64,000 nt of DNA from Buddleja alternifolia (GCA_019426215.1 CM033397.1:29514480-29578479), one strand, 5' to 3'. Positions 10,501 through 22,140 are shown, numbered from the stretch's first letter. The notes: generated by a model not told the origin, from the sequence alone. A program made the numbers and translations.

Positions 10501-10735
10501 GCTTTTTTATTATTATTATTTTTTAATTCAAGACGAAGGGGGATATTCCAAATATCTGGCTCGATAAACACAAGTTGATAGTCATAATCCTGAACTATAA
10601 AGACTCTATCTCCCTCCAGAAAAGAGAGGAAAGCCACAATTTGTGGCAATCTAACTTCGAACCCAGGACCTCTCACATATAGTGAGAGGTGGATACTACT
10701 AGACCAACAAGTGTCATGGGTTAGGCTTTTTTATT
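10501..10735 (-). mobile_element. tRNA-derived SINE, minus strand, TSD GCTTTTTTATT
   Basis: Read on the minus strand, an A-box-like TGGTCTAGTAGTATCC (10706-10691) and a B-box GGTCCTGGGTTCGAAGTTAG (10670-10651) lie in a roughly 213 bp body ending in an AATAAT-type A-rich tail. The 11 bp GCTTTTTTATT flanks it at 10501-10511 and 10725-10735. It is a different family from the SINE at 9424. Confidence 0.75.
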
Positions 10736-10760
10736 GTTAATCTCCTCTTTATAGATCGTT

Positions 10761-11672
10761 GGCAAAATATATTTTGTACCCTTAAACTATTTAGTTTGTC
10801 TCATTTAAGTCCCTGAACTATCAAATGTAACACAATGGTCCCTGAACTATCAAACGTAACAAAATAGTCCCTCAATTTGATGGACGTGTTTGGCTTGCCG
10901 TGACATGTTGCTGACGTGGCGCTGAGTTTGACCATTCCAATGTGGCTATTGAAAAAGTTTGTCTATTTTGCATTCACTTGCTTTCAATAAAATGGCTATT
11001 TTGTGTACTTAAAGTTTTACTATTTTTTAACCATTTGGTTACCATTTTCTACGCACTTTTGTACAAAAAATAATACACCGATCTTCTACTAATTTCTAAG
11101 GGAAACTTACTAAAATCTCCTTAAAATAAACTTTATACTCAAACAAATCTTTTATAATATTTTTTTAATCCAAAAAACTCATTTCACCAACTTTTCTTTC
11201 CAAAAAATCCAACATTAGAGTTAATAAATTTATTAATTTAATTGTTCTTAGCCTTCTATAGCAAAAAAGAATCCATTGTAGCTTTATCTTAAAAATTATT
11301 TATGTTGAAATTTTATATCAATAATTGAACCTAATTATGATTTTAACTTTACATTTTAAGTTTTTTAATCTTCTTAAAAATTTTAAAAAGTATATTTTAA
11401 ATAATTACAATATTAAAAATAAAATAAATTATCTAAAAAAATTTAAAGTACTTAATATTCAAATATAACATTTGTACTATACTATTTATCAATTTAAAAA
11501 ATTAGCCAAACATGTCCTTAAGTTGAGGGACTATTTTGTTATGTTTAATAGTTCATGGACCATTTTGTTACATTTGATAGTTCATGGACCATTTTGTTAC
11601 ATTTGATAGTTCAAGAACATGAACGATACAAAGTAAATAGTTCAGATGTACAAATTAAAGTGTATTTTGGCC
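10761..11672. mobile_element. Non-autonomous Mutator-like element, family M1
   Basis: The termini GGCAAAATATATTTTGTAC and its inverse (GTGTATTTTGGCC) are part of long inverted repeats of about 170-280 bp. Flanks TAGATCGTT (10752-10760) and TAGATAGTT (11673-11681) form a 9 bp target duplication with one mismatch. The TIRs contain a short repeated unit built on GTCCCTGAACTATCAAA. The right TIR has three units, the left two. No transposase is encoded. The same family occurs at 17945-18882. Confidence 0.85.
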
Positions 11673-12202
11673 TAGATAGTTTGTGATAATCATCAATGCG
11701 ATTGAATGGTCAAAGTTTTTAATTATAAAAAAATGAATTGAATGGTCAAAGTTTCTAATTATAATAAAATGAATTGGATGGTCAAAGTTCAATAAAATGT
11801 GTTATTAGGAGGTTATCAAAATTAAAGAGAGATACTATGCTAACTCATTATAATTTATATAAGGGAATTATAAAATTTTAAAAAACCATATTAGTAATTT
11901 AAAACAATACATCGAGTATGTTTAGCATTTCTAAGGACGTATAAAGAAATTAAAACGAAGTTAAGGTAGTCAACAAAAACGAAGTTAAGGTAGTCAACAC
12001 TGAAAATTGAACGCGTATAAGTCAACTTGTAAATTATATGGTAATCATAAAGAATCTAAAACAATGACCAAATTCAGAAATCAGAATAATGATAGGAGAT
12101 CTAATCCAAATATTTGTCTATGCAGTTAATCTGCACGCACCGCGACTAATCTACTATTTCATTGTAATCAAGGATTACGGACATGCTCAGGTCATATAAA
12201 AA
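11673..12202. other. AT-rich intergenic stretch with short repeats
   Basis: A motif GAATGGTCAAAGTTT recurs near 11704, 11742 and 11776, and an AACGAAGTTAAGGTAGTCAAC motif of about 20 bp is duplicated near 11957 and 11979. No gene is seen. Confidence 0.5.
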
Positions 12203-12461
12203 GGCAAAATTATTTTTTTCTATAATTATAGAGTATTGATAGTTTTCGTTCTATATATTTTTTATTTAACAGTAACAGGACTAAATGTGCGAGAAAAATT
12301 AGCTAAATAGGACTTAGTGTGTAACTCAGAACCAAAAATGTGAAAAATGACTAAAATTAAAATAAGGGGAGTCAATTTCAGGATTAAAAGTATAATGATT
12401 AGATATACAGGACGAAAAGTGTGAAACTCTTTAGTAACAGGACAAAAAAGTAATTTTTCCT
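12203..12461. mobile_element. Palindromic MITE, probable Mutator type
   Basis: The left end GGCAAAATTATTTTTTTC and the right end (inverse GGAAAAATTACTTTTTTG) form imperfect inverted repeats with GTCCTGTTA-type inner sequence. The target duplication is only approximate, so the boundaries are tentative. Confidence 0.5.
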
Positions 12462-12500
12462 ATCAAAAACGTGGGTCACTCATGAAACACACTAAAATTA

Positions 12501-12674
12501 GGGAAAATTTTAAGGTGGACCGGGAGTGTTGCTCTCCGTCCATTTTACACCACATATTCAAAATGAATTGGGTGATTTTCACACCCACCTACCCTATATA
12601 AACCACTCTACCCCAAGTATTTATGTGGTGAAATGGACAGGGAGCAACACTCCCGATCCATCATAGAATTACCC
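12501..12674. mobile_element. 174 bp Mutator-type MITE, TSD CTAAAATTA
   Basis: Inverted repeats of about 58 bp carry GGGAGTGTTGCTC on the left and GAGCAACACTCCC on the right. The 9 bp CTAAAATTA at 12492-12500 and 12675-12683 is a perfect target duplication. The element can fold almost end to end. Confidence 0.88.
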
Positions 12675-12683
12675 CTAAAATTA

Positions 12684-13112
12684 GGGTACCAATGACAATG
12701 AACTTCTAATGTGATTCCCATTTTTGTGTTTTTGTTTTAATAAATCATATGTCACATTTCATGAACTTATACTGATTAATGGGGAAAATTGCAAAATTAA
12801 TCTATTAGCTATAGGGGTGGTAAAATTAGTTTCGCATTTTTTAACTGACAAAAATGGTCTGGAATCTATTAAAAGCTTGCGAATTAAGGATTAATGCCAT
12901 TGGAAAGCCCCAACTTAACAGGAATCGGTCTTCAATTAGGGATTTTCTGATTTTCTATCGGGCTGGGGATTTTTCCTTCTAATTTTTATAAAATTTCAAA
13001 TTGTTGATATGGATAAAATGACCAAGTGTTCCAATCTATATTGCACGGACATGACACGGCACGAAATACATTAATTTAAAAGTTATCCTGGACATGACAC
13101 AGCCGAAACACG

Positions 13113-13144
<32 letters not shown>

Positions 13145-13536
13145 TACTATTACTTAGAAGGAGCTATGGCCATGAACTGTACAATTTGGTCGTTCACCTT
13201 TAAGGGACTCCTTTGTTGTGACACAGCGCGAGGAGTCCATAAATATACATTTTTAAAACAAATCAGAAATATAATATCGATAACATGTGGGAATCTTATA
13301 TTAAATTGAAAAAACATAAAATCGAGCAACATTAAAGGAATTAGCATTCAGTAACTTTATTTGATTTGGAGCTTGTCATTGAATATTAAAGACATTGTGA
13401 CATGGAAAATCGATAACATTGATTAACACCTTAAAACTTCTATTTCAAACTGATTCTTCTTCAAATTCTTCTTCAAACATGAGATATAATAAACTCGCCG
13501 TGACATTTGAACTTTGAGAATGAGTTCGATCTTATA
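12684..13536. other. Intergenic stretch with (AT)n microsatellite
   Basis: An (AT)n run of about 28 bp lies at 13117-13144. The segment around 12780-12900 (GGGGAAAATTGCAAAATTAA) looks like one end of a MITE without a partner. No gene is supported. Confidence 0.5.
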
Positions 13537-13944
13537 GGAAAAATCGCATTTTTGCTCCTTTTTTTTTATTTGATCATATTCTTTACGGAATTCTCACATT
13601 GTATCCCATAATTTTTAAAAAAATTCATATTTAGTCTCAACCAAATTTTTCGTCTAAAATTTAAAGGTGAACTCCGTTAGTTAAAATTTTGACCGGTTTC
13701 ATGGGGAGATTTGGTGGATGAGTATCACGTGATATTGAATACAATCCATGTTTAAATGCACTTACACACGAAATCTACCAAAACAAAAATAGTCAAAATG
13801 TTGACTAACGAAGTTGACCATTACATTTTGGATAGAAAGTTTGGTTGGGACCAAATGTGAGAACTTTTAAAAATTACGTGATACAATGTAAGAATCCCAA
13901 CCATAATTGAAAAAGACCAAACATATGAGATCAAAAATACAATT
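13537..13944. mobile_element. Palindromic Mutator-type MITE, family M2
   Basis: The arms mirror each other: AGTCTCAACCAAA on the left and GGTTGGGACCAAATGTGAG on the right, around a centre with ATCACGTGATATTGAAT. The layout and core words (GTTGACTAACG, GTTGACCATTA, ATCACGTGATATT) recur in the elements at about 42712 and 44406. Boundaries are approximate because no clean target duplication was found. Confidence 0.6.
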
Positions 13945-14355
13945 ATCTCCGATATTTTATCAACGAAGCGCAATGTATAAAGTTGTTTCTTTTCACACCT
14001 CTGGTATGTCATGAGCTTTTCAAGTGGCCATCGGGAAAGATTTTACAACCAGCTCCATGCCAACTATACTTTTCAATATTGTATTAACAAATCACTTTAA
14101 TTATTTTTCTATTAAGCAATATATTTCCCGTCACTTAACTTAATTAGAATTGCTGTAATATTTCACAGCAAAATAAATTCCATTACATGAGATTTTACAA
14201 CAGAGCACTAAATCTTTAAAGAAAAGGCAATAAATTTATGAAAGATCGCACCAATTGATATTATTTACTAGAATAAATATGGTATACTTTAAATCCATTA
14301 AGATTGTCAGTAATATTTCCTATACTATTACACATAATCTTTACCTACTAACAAC
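13945..14355 (+). other. Upstream region of the SPH gene
   Basis: AT-rich sequence with no repeat or ORF that I can support. It should contain the SPH promoter; no specific cis element is called except the TATA box at 14356. Confidence 0.4.
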
Positions 14356-14363
14356 TATAAAAA
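14356..14363 (+). promoter_or_regulatory. TATA box of the SPH gene
   Basis: TATAAAAA in the context ACAACTATAAAAAGG lies 72 bp upstream of the ATG at 14435. With a plant TATA-to-start spacing of about 30 bp this gives a 5' leader of roughly 40-50 nt. Confidence 0.65.
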
Positions 14364-14434
14364 GGTACTCAAAATCTCAAACATCATACATCCCGAGAAT
14401 TAAACAAAACCATCAAATCCTAATTACAAAAACT

Positions 14435-14854
14435 ATGGCTCATATCATAGCTAAAACCTTGTTATTTGTTTTCATCCTTTATTCTGCCACAAGTCTCACA
14501 TCAGCCTTATCTTGTGGTGCGACAAAAAAGTATACAGTCGATATACTTAACAACATATTCAATACTGTACCCTTAAATTTTCATTGTGCATCGAGGAACA
14601 ACGATCTTGGCAATCACACACTTACGACATTTAATAAATGGAGTTTCACGTTTTGTGATAATATTTTCAAGAACACATTGTTTGCCTGCAGTTTCTCGTG
14701 GGGTTCGAAGCATCAAGGTATTCAAGTTTTTACTTATATATTGGGGAAAAGAGAATGTGGAAGCGGTCTTTGCCGTTGGACTGCAAAAATTGATGGTTTT
14801 TATTTGACCGATGGCACATATACCCCAGTTAAAAAGTATGATTGGGTTGGATAA
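14435..14854 (+). CDS. S-protein homolog (plant self-incompatibility protein S1 family)
   Basis: 139 residues, single exon, the usual length for this family. Residues 1-25 (MAHIIAKTLLFVFILYSATS...) form a signal peptide. The mature part has six cysteines and the family hallmarks HCASRNNDLGNHTL, WSFTFC, an F/LFACSFSW stretch and a C-terminal aromatic KYDW. The ATG at 14435 is chosen over the in-frame one at 14255 because it lies just after the TATA box and starts the signal peptide. An AATAAA at 14891 is a plausible poly(A) signal. Poppy PrsS proteins are secreted stigma ligands, but most plants carry many SPH paralogs of unknown role. A small secreted reproductive or signalling protein is inferred. 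Confidence 0.9.
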   Translation: MAHIIAKTLLFVFILYSATSLTSALSCGATKKYTVDILNNIFNTVPLNFHCASRNNDLGNHTLTTFNKWSFTFCDNIFKNTLFACSFSWGSKHQGIQVFTYILGKRECGSGLCRWTAKIDGFYLTDGTYTPVKKYDWVG

Positions 14855-15109
14855 CGTACAATTTGATCTTATGTATTCGAATCTGATACAAATAAAACTT
14901 TTACATTCATTCACAATTTTTCCCTCTTATTTTGGCGAAAATACATTATGTACATACACACACTTTTTAATGTCTTTGTGTGTATATGTATAATGTATGT
15001 ATGTGTAATGACGACATTTTTATGAAATATACAACTAGCAATTTCATTCCTTTGTCGCAAATGCTTCAATTTCATGTGCTACCAAACACCTCCAATGGAA
15101 TTAAATTTT

Positions 15110-16311
15110 GGGAAAATTATTGTTTTGGGAATAGGAAGATTTCAAATTTATAGACACAACAATTCTTAACTAATTAAGGAGAAGAGATTTCTAAACTTTA
15201 CAAATTACTAAAATGGTAAAATTCAATACAAAATCACATTTAAGTCACCTTTTCATCCTTTTTTTTTCTTCTTAATTATCCATATTCTTCACTTATTAAT
15301 GTTTTGTTCATCACAAATGAAGTTTAACTTTTTTCCCTTACAAAGCCACCCAATAGATTTATCAAAAAATACAAGTAATATTCCATTGTATGTTTGAATC
15401 AAATTATTAAAATGATAAATTCAATGCAAAATCATTTTGTTTTACCCACTTCATGTATTTCCTAGAAAAATATAAATTATCCACTCTCACAATTTCTTTC
15501 ATAACTAGTTAAAGTTTATTTATATTCATTTGTACAAATTGACCCATCACATTGAATAAAGAATGCAATATAAGTTGGAAAAATTGTAAAACACATCTAA
15601 AAATTTAAAATAATTGAAAATAATATTATATAAGTTTTTCTTTATAAATAACAATTTTGTTGTAATTAAATGCCTTTAACTATATCCCTCAAATGGTCAA
15701 CCTTGATTTAATAATATTTTTTAATTAATAATCTTGATCTGAATAAATTTTTCACACAACGAAGCATGCAATTACAACTATGATCATACAAATGATCGTC
15801 AAGGATAAATGCGATAGAAAACTATACAAATTTCGACATTATTCATAAAGAAATGATTAGAAAAAATTCATGTTGGTGGTTCTTTCAATTAAGATACTAT
15901 CCATGAAAAGATAATTACTTATGATAATTTGATGTATCATAGGACTAATTGTTTTAATTATTATTTTGTTATAATATGAAGTATCATATGGTTTATCAAG
16001 CATCTTTTTTCGAAATCATTTAAAATATCATAATTGCATTGTTTGGTATATTATCTAATATTTTCTTAATCTCTTATTTCTTGTTACATGACTGCAATTT
16101 CTGAAGTTGTTACTTGTAAATAAAATTAAAAACTTCATTTAATGTAATTTTTCAATTATCTTGAAGTATTTTTAAGTGTTGTAAATTTGTTTCAGACACA
16201 CAATATAATATTACTTGCATTATTTGATAAATCTATTGGGTAGCCTTGTGAGGGGAAGAAAAGTTAAACTTCATTTGTGATGAACTAAAAATTAATAAGT
16301 GAAGAATATGG

Positions 16312-16354
<43 letters not shown>

Positions 16355-16461
16355 GATGAAATATGTGACACAAATATGATTTTCCTTCTCCCTAATTACT
16401 TAAGAATTGTTGTGTCTTTATATATTTGAAATTTTCCTATTTCCTAAACAATAACTTTCCC
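15110..16461. mobile_element. Mutator-like element with about 280 bp TIRs, TSD TTAAATTTT
   Basis: The 1352 bp element begins GGGAAAATTATTGTTTTGGG and ends with the inverse of GGGAAAGTTATTGTTTAGG. Homology of the inverted arms continues about 280 bp inward (to AAGTTTAACTTTTTTC on the left and AAAGTTAAACTTCATTTG on the right). The 9 bp TTAAATTTT at 15101-15109 and 16462-16470 is a perfect target duplication. The right arm contains an (AAT)n microsatellite at 16312-16344. No transposase frame is visible. A related copy lies at 46122-48892. Confidence 0.9.
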
Positions 16462-16689
16462 TTAAATTTTTTATATGAAATGTAGTTTATTCATTTACCT
16501 AAATTCATGTGCTATTCAAACACTTTAATGAAATAAGATTTTTGTCCGAAAATAAATTCGTTTTATTCCCTTACATAAATTGCATGTGCCTATGGAAACA
16601 GGTTTGATTTTGCACTCGTATAATCTTTGGATGAAATGTATAACTTGAATCCGTAAAAGTGAATCTTTAATCATTAATGGCTTCAAAGT

Positions 16690-16905
16690 CCTAAGTGTCC
16701 ATTTGGATGGACGCCTATTTCCCATTTTTCATTTTTTATAGATAAAGTAAGAGAAGTTATTTTTAAAGAAATAGAAATATGATAGTACGTGGAAGTGTAT
16801 TTGGATGAGTTTTTTTTATATAGAAAAAAGTGTAATGATTAAGTGTGATGTGATATGTCTTTTTTGAAAGAAAAATTATTTTTTTGTGGGAAATAGGTAT
16901 GGGCG
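16690..16905. repeat. Small inverted-repeat element or remnant
   Basis: CGCCTATTTCCCA near 16711 is mirrored by TGTGGGAAATAGGTATG near 16885, both near ATTTGGATGA-type words. This may be a hAT-like MITE; the boundaries are uncertain. Confidence 0.35.
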
Positions 16906-17428
16906 AATTTTGTTTTTATAAAAAAATTTAGACATATTTAAGTTAAACTCATCGATTAAGGCTTTCAAAAATATGCAAGTGGATCTTATTTTGTAGCTTA
17001 CATATTTTAAATAAGGATATGTGATTATTTTGATGATTATATTAACAAATTGGCGGATAAAGTACTTTTAATTATTGGATAAAATTGTATAATCATGAAT
17101 AGTAAAAAATCTGACTTTCTAAGAAAAATTTGAGAGAGATGCCACTTAAACCCATTTTTCAAAGAAATTTGAGATTTTCTTTAGAACTTGTATGTAGCAT
17201 TTCCTTGAGATATTTTTACAAGATGCCAAATAAATGCATTTTTGATGAAAAATATCTCTGACATATCGAGAAATGGGGAACAGCATGACATCCAATCGGG
17301 GCCTAAATCATCAATTTCATTTTTTCCTTGTATGTTTCTAAAAATAATAAATATTTACAAACTAATGAAGTTTAACCATAGCCGTGAAAGACTAAGAGGA
17401 ACGTATTGGTGTACCATGATAAATGGGA
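16906..17428. other. AT-rich stretch, nothing recognised
   Basis: This is insert sequence relative to copy A with no identified element ends. A 70-codon frame at 17242-17454 has no family features. Confidence 0.4.
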
Positions 17429-19256
17429 GGACAAATATCACTTATAGTCCCTAAAGTATTACATTGTCCACTTATGTCCCTAAAGTAAAATTTGTTACGC
17501 TACTGTACCTAAAGTAATAACTTCATCTCAATTTATCCTTTTCAATGGAGATTGAACGAAAATTAAGAACTTGTATTACAGATGTGGTCAACTAAGGGTA
17601 AAATTGTAAGATTAAGTTTTCATGTTTCACTTTGGTCCCCTTTTGTGGAATTTTCGTCTCACTTTGATCCTTTTTTTGGGTTTTTACATTTTTACCCCCT
17701 AAAAAAATGGGCCATGGCGCAACCTCCACTAGCTCCACCTTCCTGCACATTACATTTGGTTAATAAGATAAAAATTGCATGTTATTTAGCATTTTGTAAA
17801 GGAAAATGAGGCGAAAAAATTTACACCAAATTTCTCACAGCCAAAAAACCTTCTTCTGGGGTTGGAATCGGTCCATGAACACCTTAATTTGGCCAAATTT
17901 TCACAATAGCGTGTAGCTGCAACCATTTTTGTGAGAATTTTTTAGGGCAAAATACACTTTGTACCCCTGAACTATTCATTTTGTCTCATTTAGGTCCCTG
18001 AACTATCAAACGTAACAAAATGATCCCTAAACTATCAAACGTAACAAATTAGTCCCTCATTTTTTATGGACATGTTTGGATACTTTTTAAAATTGATAAA
18101 TGGTATAATATGAATGTTATTTTTGAATATTAAGTACTTTAAATTTTTTCATATAATTTATTTTGTTTTTAATTTGGTAATGAAGTCATATTTCTTTAAG
18201 TTTTTAATAAGTATATTTTTTAAAAAGTGTATATTTAATCTTCTGAAATGATTCTTTTGTGTACATATAATTTTGCTATTTTTGACCATTTGATTACCAT
18301 TTTTTACTCACTTTTTGTATATAAAACTGTACACTAATTTTCCACTAATTTTAAAGAAAATTAACTAAAACCCCCTCTACCCAAAAAAATCTTTTATAAC
18401 ATTTTTCAATCCAAAAAACTCATTTCAGTAACTTTTCTTTACACAAAATTCAACATTCAAGTTAATAAAATTATAGATTTAATTGTCCTTAACCTTCTAA
18501 AGAAAAAAAGAATCAATTGTAGTTTTATCTAAAAAATTACTTATATAGAAATTTTATATCTATAATTGAAACTAATTTTGATTTTAACTTTACATTTTTT
18601 TTAATTTTTTAATCTTCTTAAAAATTTAAAAGAATACATTTTAAATATTACCAAATTAAAAATAAAATAAATTATATAAAAAAGTTTAAAGTACTTAATA
18701 TTCAAAAATAACATTCGTATTATACCATTTATCAATTTTAAAAAGTAGCTAAACATGTCCATAAAAAATGAGGGACTAATTTGTTACGTTTAATAGTTCA
18801 GGGATCATTTTATTACGTTTGATAGTTCAGAGACCTAAATGAGCAAAGTGAATAGTTCAGGGGTACAAAGTGTATTTTGCCCAATTTTTTATTTTTCAAG
18901 TTAATTTTTTGTCTTTGATAGAGAGAAAATGAGGTCATTTGAAGCATTTGTGGGCGTCAAAATAAAGTTGTTCCCACTTTTTTAGGGGGTAAAAATGTTA
19001 AAAATAAAAAAAAGGACCAAAGTGAGATAAAAATTCCAAAAAAGGGACCAAAGTGAAACAGGAAAACTTATAATCTTACAATTTTACCCTTAGTTGACCA
19101 GTGTGTGTAGTACACGCGCTCAATTTCCGTTCAATCTTCACTGGAAAGGACTAAAGTGAGACGAACTTATTACTTTAGGAACGGTAGTGTAACTCCACTT
19201 TAGAGACATAAGTGAGACAAATGTAATAGTTTAAGGACTATAAGTAACATTTGTCC
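17429..19256. mobile_element. Mutator-like long-TIR element, family M3, with a nested element
   Basis: The ends GGACAAATATCACTTATAG and (inverse) GGACAAATGTTACTTATAG start arms of about 300 bp that contain ACTTTGGTCCC, AGGGTAAAATTGTAAGATTA and TTTTTACCCCCTAAAAAA in mirror order. The flanks TAAATGGGA (17420-17428) and TAAATTGGA (19257-19265) match at 8 of 9 bases. It carries an M1-family element at 17945-18882. No transposase is encoded. Confidence 0.8.
17945..18882. mobile_element. Mutator-like element family M1, nested, TSD AATTTTTTA
   Basis: The termini GGGCAAAATACACTTTGTAC and its inverse bound about 280 bp TIRs containing repeated GTCCCTGAACTATCAAACG units. The 9 bp AATTTTTTA occurs at 17936-17944 and 18883-18891. 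The 938 bp length and sequence match the copy at 10761-11672. It inserted into the spacer of the M3 element. Confidence 0.92.
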
Positions 19257-19630
19257 TAAATTGGATATCAGTTTATTCTTTATTGTACGTAGTTGTTTTT
19301 CCACATAGACATATGGACTATATATCTTATATGTTCTGTTATAAAATTATTGATATAAATTAATCAATGAACTAATATCGATAATATCTAAAATAATGAT
19401 AAGAAATTAATTCCAACAGATTTTAGATTGGTGTGAATAAAAGAAAATTATTGGGCGAATACTAAGTGACAATTTAAAGTTGCCAATGGTGATATGTATT
19501 AAATAAAGAAATTTTTTATTTCGCTGCAAAAGTTGTTTTCAAAGTAAGAAGAATTGTTTACATAAAATTGAGAACGTTTGAATCCACTACTTAAGTAATA
19601 AGTCCATTTGTGAGGGTAGTTAGTTCAAAA

Positions 19631-20104
19631 ATCATAAAATCAAACTATGTAGTACAAAAGGTAACCGTGGGGGTTCTAGGGATGGAGATTTGATACAATT
19701 GATTTTTTGGTCCGATAAGTATTTTATGGAGTTTTTAGATATTAAAGGTAAACTAATTTAACATTTTCTATTACTAAGTTTTCCTAATATTAATTTTTCA
19801 CTTAGTTATCGTTATGCATGTATCATTAATATTAGTAGTGATGACATGCTAACGATTTTTATTGACAATTCTTATGTCACTAATTGTCTATATACAATTC
19901 TAATCCCAAATTTATATTATGGATTACCGAATAAGATAAGTTGGGCCTTTCGGGGTATGCCTCTTTGATTTTTGGCTAATGATTTAAGAATAGAGAACTT
20001 TAACACATGCCACAATCCATTTGAAATCAATAGAACCGCTTGATTGCAAATCATGCATTAATTATCTATGTAACCAAAAAAATGAAATCGGATTACTTAA
20101 TTAA
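19631..20104. other. AT-rich intergenic stretch downstream of the MYB gene
   Basis: No ORF or element is recognised. It should contain the MYB 3' UTR on the minus strand next to 20105. Confidence 0.4.
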
Positions 20105-22066
20105 CTATACTAGCGAGTACATATATTCATTCTCTAAGTATTGGGTGCTTAAATACAGAAACTCATCCTCCTCAGATGATGGATAAAAGTTCATATTTAC
20201 TTCACCACCACATGATATTGTATCAAGAACAAAGTGCTCAGTCCAGAAAGTACTCACAAGTTCAGGACATAGTTCCACTGAATCGACAACGTTTTGTTGT
20301 TTTACGTCAACACCAAACGAGGACAATATTAATCCATCGGAATAATCACTTTCGTTCGATGACTGTTGAAGGGCCGAGTTTTCATCAGAGGCCAGCTTAA
20401 TTTGTTGATCATCATGAGGTTGAGGTTGGGATAATTGAAAACATTGCTCGTTTACTTTACATGAATCTATTGAATTTAACATTGCATTTGTTTCTTTGTC
20501 CAGACGTTTCTTGACATGGCCGTGCCAGAAATTCTTAATGCTGTTGTCTGTTCTTCCAGGTAGTTTTGTTGCAATTGCTGACCATCTGATCAGACAAGAT
20601 AGCACAAGTTTATTGTTAACCAATCTAGATTTGGAGCTATGTATATCAGTTTTGAGTATTAACTTGTATAACATATTATAATATTACTCTTTGAAACATA
20701 TTTTATTAACTAAAACAAGTTTCTGTACGTACTATTTTAAAATTGAGTTTCATATCGTATCTTATTTTGTATACACATTATTATATGTGTATAACATCCA
20801 CTTTATTGTATATTTAAGGGAAAAAAAGTATACATCACTACAATAAAAAGTAACGTTAGTGAGAAAATTGAAAGTGACAATGTTAAAATTGTCGCTAAAT
20901 ATATATAATGAGTGACAATAATTTTTTATTTGTTACAAAATAGTGAGAGTTTTTTTAAAGTTGTCACTATTGATAATTAGTGATACATGTATAGTGACAA
21001 CACAAATAGAGTGACAACTATAATTTTTGTCACTAAGTTATTACTAAAGGTGTGTCACTAATTGTCAATAGTGACAACAAATTCTTTGTCACTAAGTATT
21101 AAAAGTGACAACTTCTATACAAATCTTGTCCCTAAATGTGTAACACCTACTCTTGTGGCAAAACAAAAAATTTAATTATCACTCTATTTATGTTGTCACT
21201 ATACATGTGTTACTAATTGTCAACAGTGACAACTTTTAAAAAGCTCTTGTCATTAAACGTTCTTATTGTGACAAAACAAAAAGTATTGTCACTCATTATG
21301 TATATCTAGAAACAATTTCAACATTGATATTCTAAAATTTGTAACAAATATTACTTTATGTTGTTGTGAATTGTGATATATCCATATGAATCCTATCACA
21401 CGTAGTTGTGATTAACTAGTTAAACAACCTGCTAAACTTCAATATGATTCGCCCATTTGTTGTGATTAACTAGTTACACAACTTCTAAACTCAAAATGAT
21501 TTATATGTACCGTACTTATTTCCATATTTTTCATGCAACTGAATGATGAGTTCCTCCTCTTTCTGGCTGAAGTTCCCTCTGTTCAAGCCAGGTTTTAGAT
21601 AGTTCACCCATCGCAATCGGCAACTCTTCCCACTTCTAGACAGACCTACGAGTCATAAACGAAGTTGCTTAACCTAGGAAAACAAAAACGTTATACCTAA
21701 AAAAGAAATATATATAGTGCTAGTAATACTAATATATAAACTCATTCAATCTATAACTATCATTTTTATCTGGTATTTTAGCTTGCATTCCATTCCATAT
21801 TATTGATAGACACCGATTATCTATACTCCTTCCATCATTTTGTAAATTCATTTCCTAAATTAAATACGCAATTAGCGTGCATAGATAATGTATAAAACAA
21901 AGAATATGAAAACATGAAATTGTGCTTACGTACCAGCATCCTTAGGCAGTTGTCGCCAATTGGGATGCCCATATCTTTGGATATATGCTCTCAGCTGACT
22001 GTCTTCTTCTTTACTCCATGCTCCTTTTCTCATTCCATTTTTATCTATAGAAAGGGTTCTCACCAT
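20105..22066 (-). CDS. R2R3-MYB transcription factor, three exons
   Basis: Model: complement(join(20105..20585, 21516..21645, 21934..22066)), 744 nt, 247 residues. Exons of 133 and 130 bp with GT-AG introns are the standard R2R3-MYB arrangement. Exon 1 starts [21 protein letters not shown]2 has W residues in [15 protein letters not shown] and RLRWVNYL. R3 runs from [10 protein letters not shown] to [10 protein letters not shown], with [12 protein letters not shown] as DNA-recognition helix. In R3 the Arg/Lys of the bHLH-interaction signature is Gln, so bHLH partnership is not expected. The acidic C-terminus has [13 protein letters not shown], reminiscent of the FW motif of subgroup 2 (MYB13/14/15); that assignment is inferred. 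Exons 1 and 2 lack long ORFs and are easily missed. Intron 2 holds a CACTA-like MITE. Confidence 0.88.
20836..21368. mobile_element. CACTA-like MITE inside MYB intron 2
   Basis: The left end CACTACAATAAAAAGTAAC and the right end (inverse CACAACAACATAAAGTAA) are imperfect TIRs. The interior is a string of TTGTCACTA/TAGTGACAA motifs in both orientations, typical of CACTA subterminal repeats. It is 533 bp with no coding capacity. A 3 bp target duplication is not clear. A second copy lies at 24841-25263. Confidence 0.7.
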
Positions 22067-22140
22067 TTCCACCCAAATTTTTATACCCCCTCAGTTTTTT
22101 TGTCTGAAGATACCTTTAGCAAATTGTTGCTACCACTACA

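Larger units (their letters stand above)
14945..19630 (+). repeat. Segmental duplication, copy B (3' flank of SPH)
   Basis: This is the partner of 7673-10240. The original sequence survives at 14945-15109, 16462-16700 and 19257-19630. The rest is later insertion: a long-TIR MULE at 15110-16461 and a nested pair at 17429-19256. It has the empty sites for the solo LTR and the retroposon seen in copy A. Confidence 0.8.

Noticed and set aside
14573..14914. 113-codon minus-strand frame over the SPH gene
   Set aside because: Antisense shadow of the well-supported SPH coding sequence.
16312..16344. (AAT)n run as a possible A-tail of a retroposon
   Set aside because: It lies inside the right TIR of the 15110-16461 MULE, so it is an ordinary microsatellite expansion.
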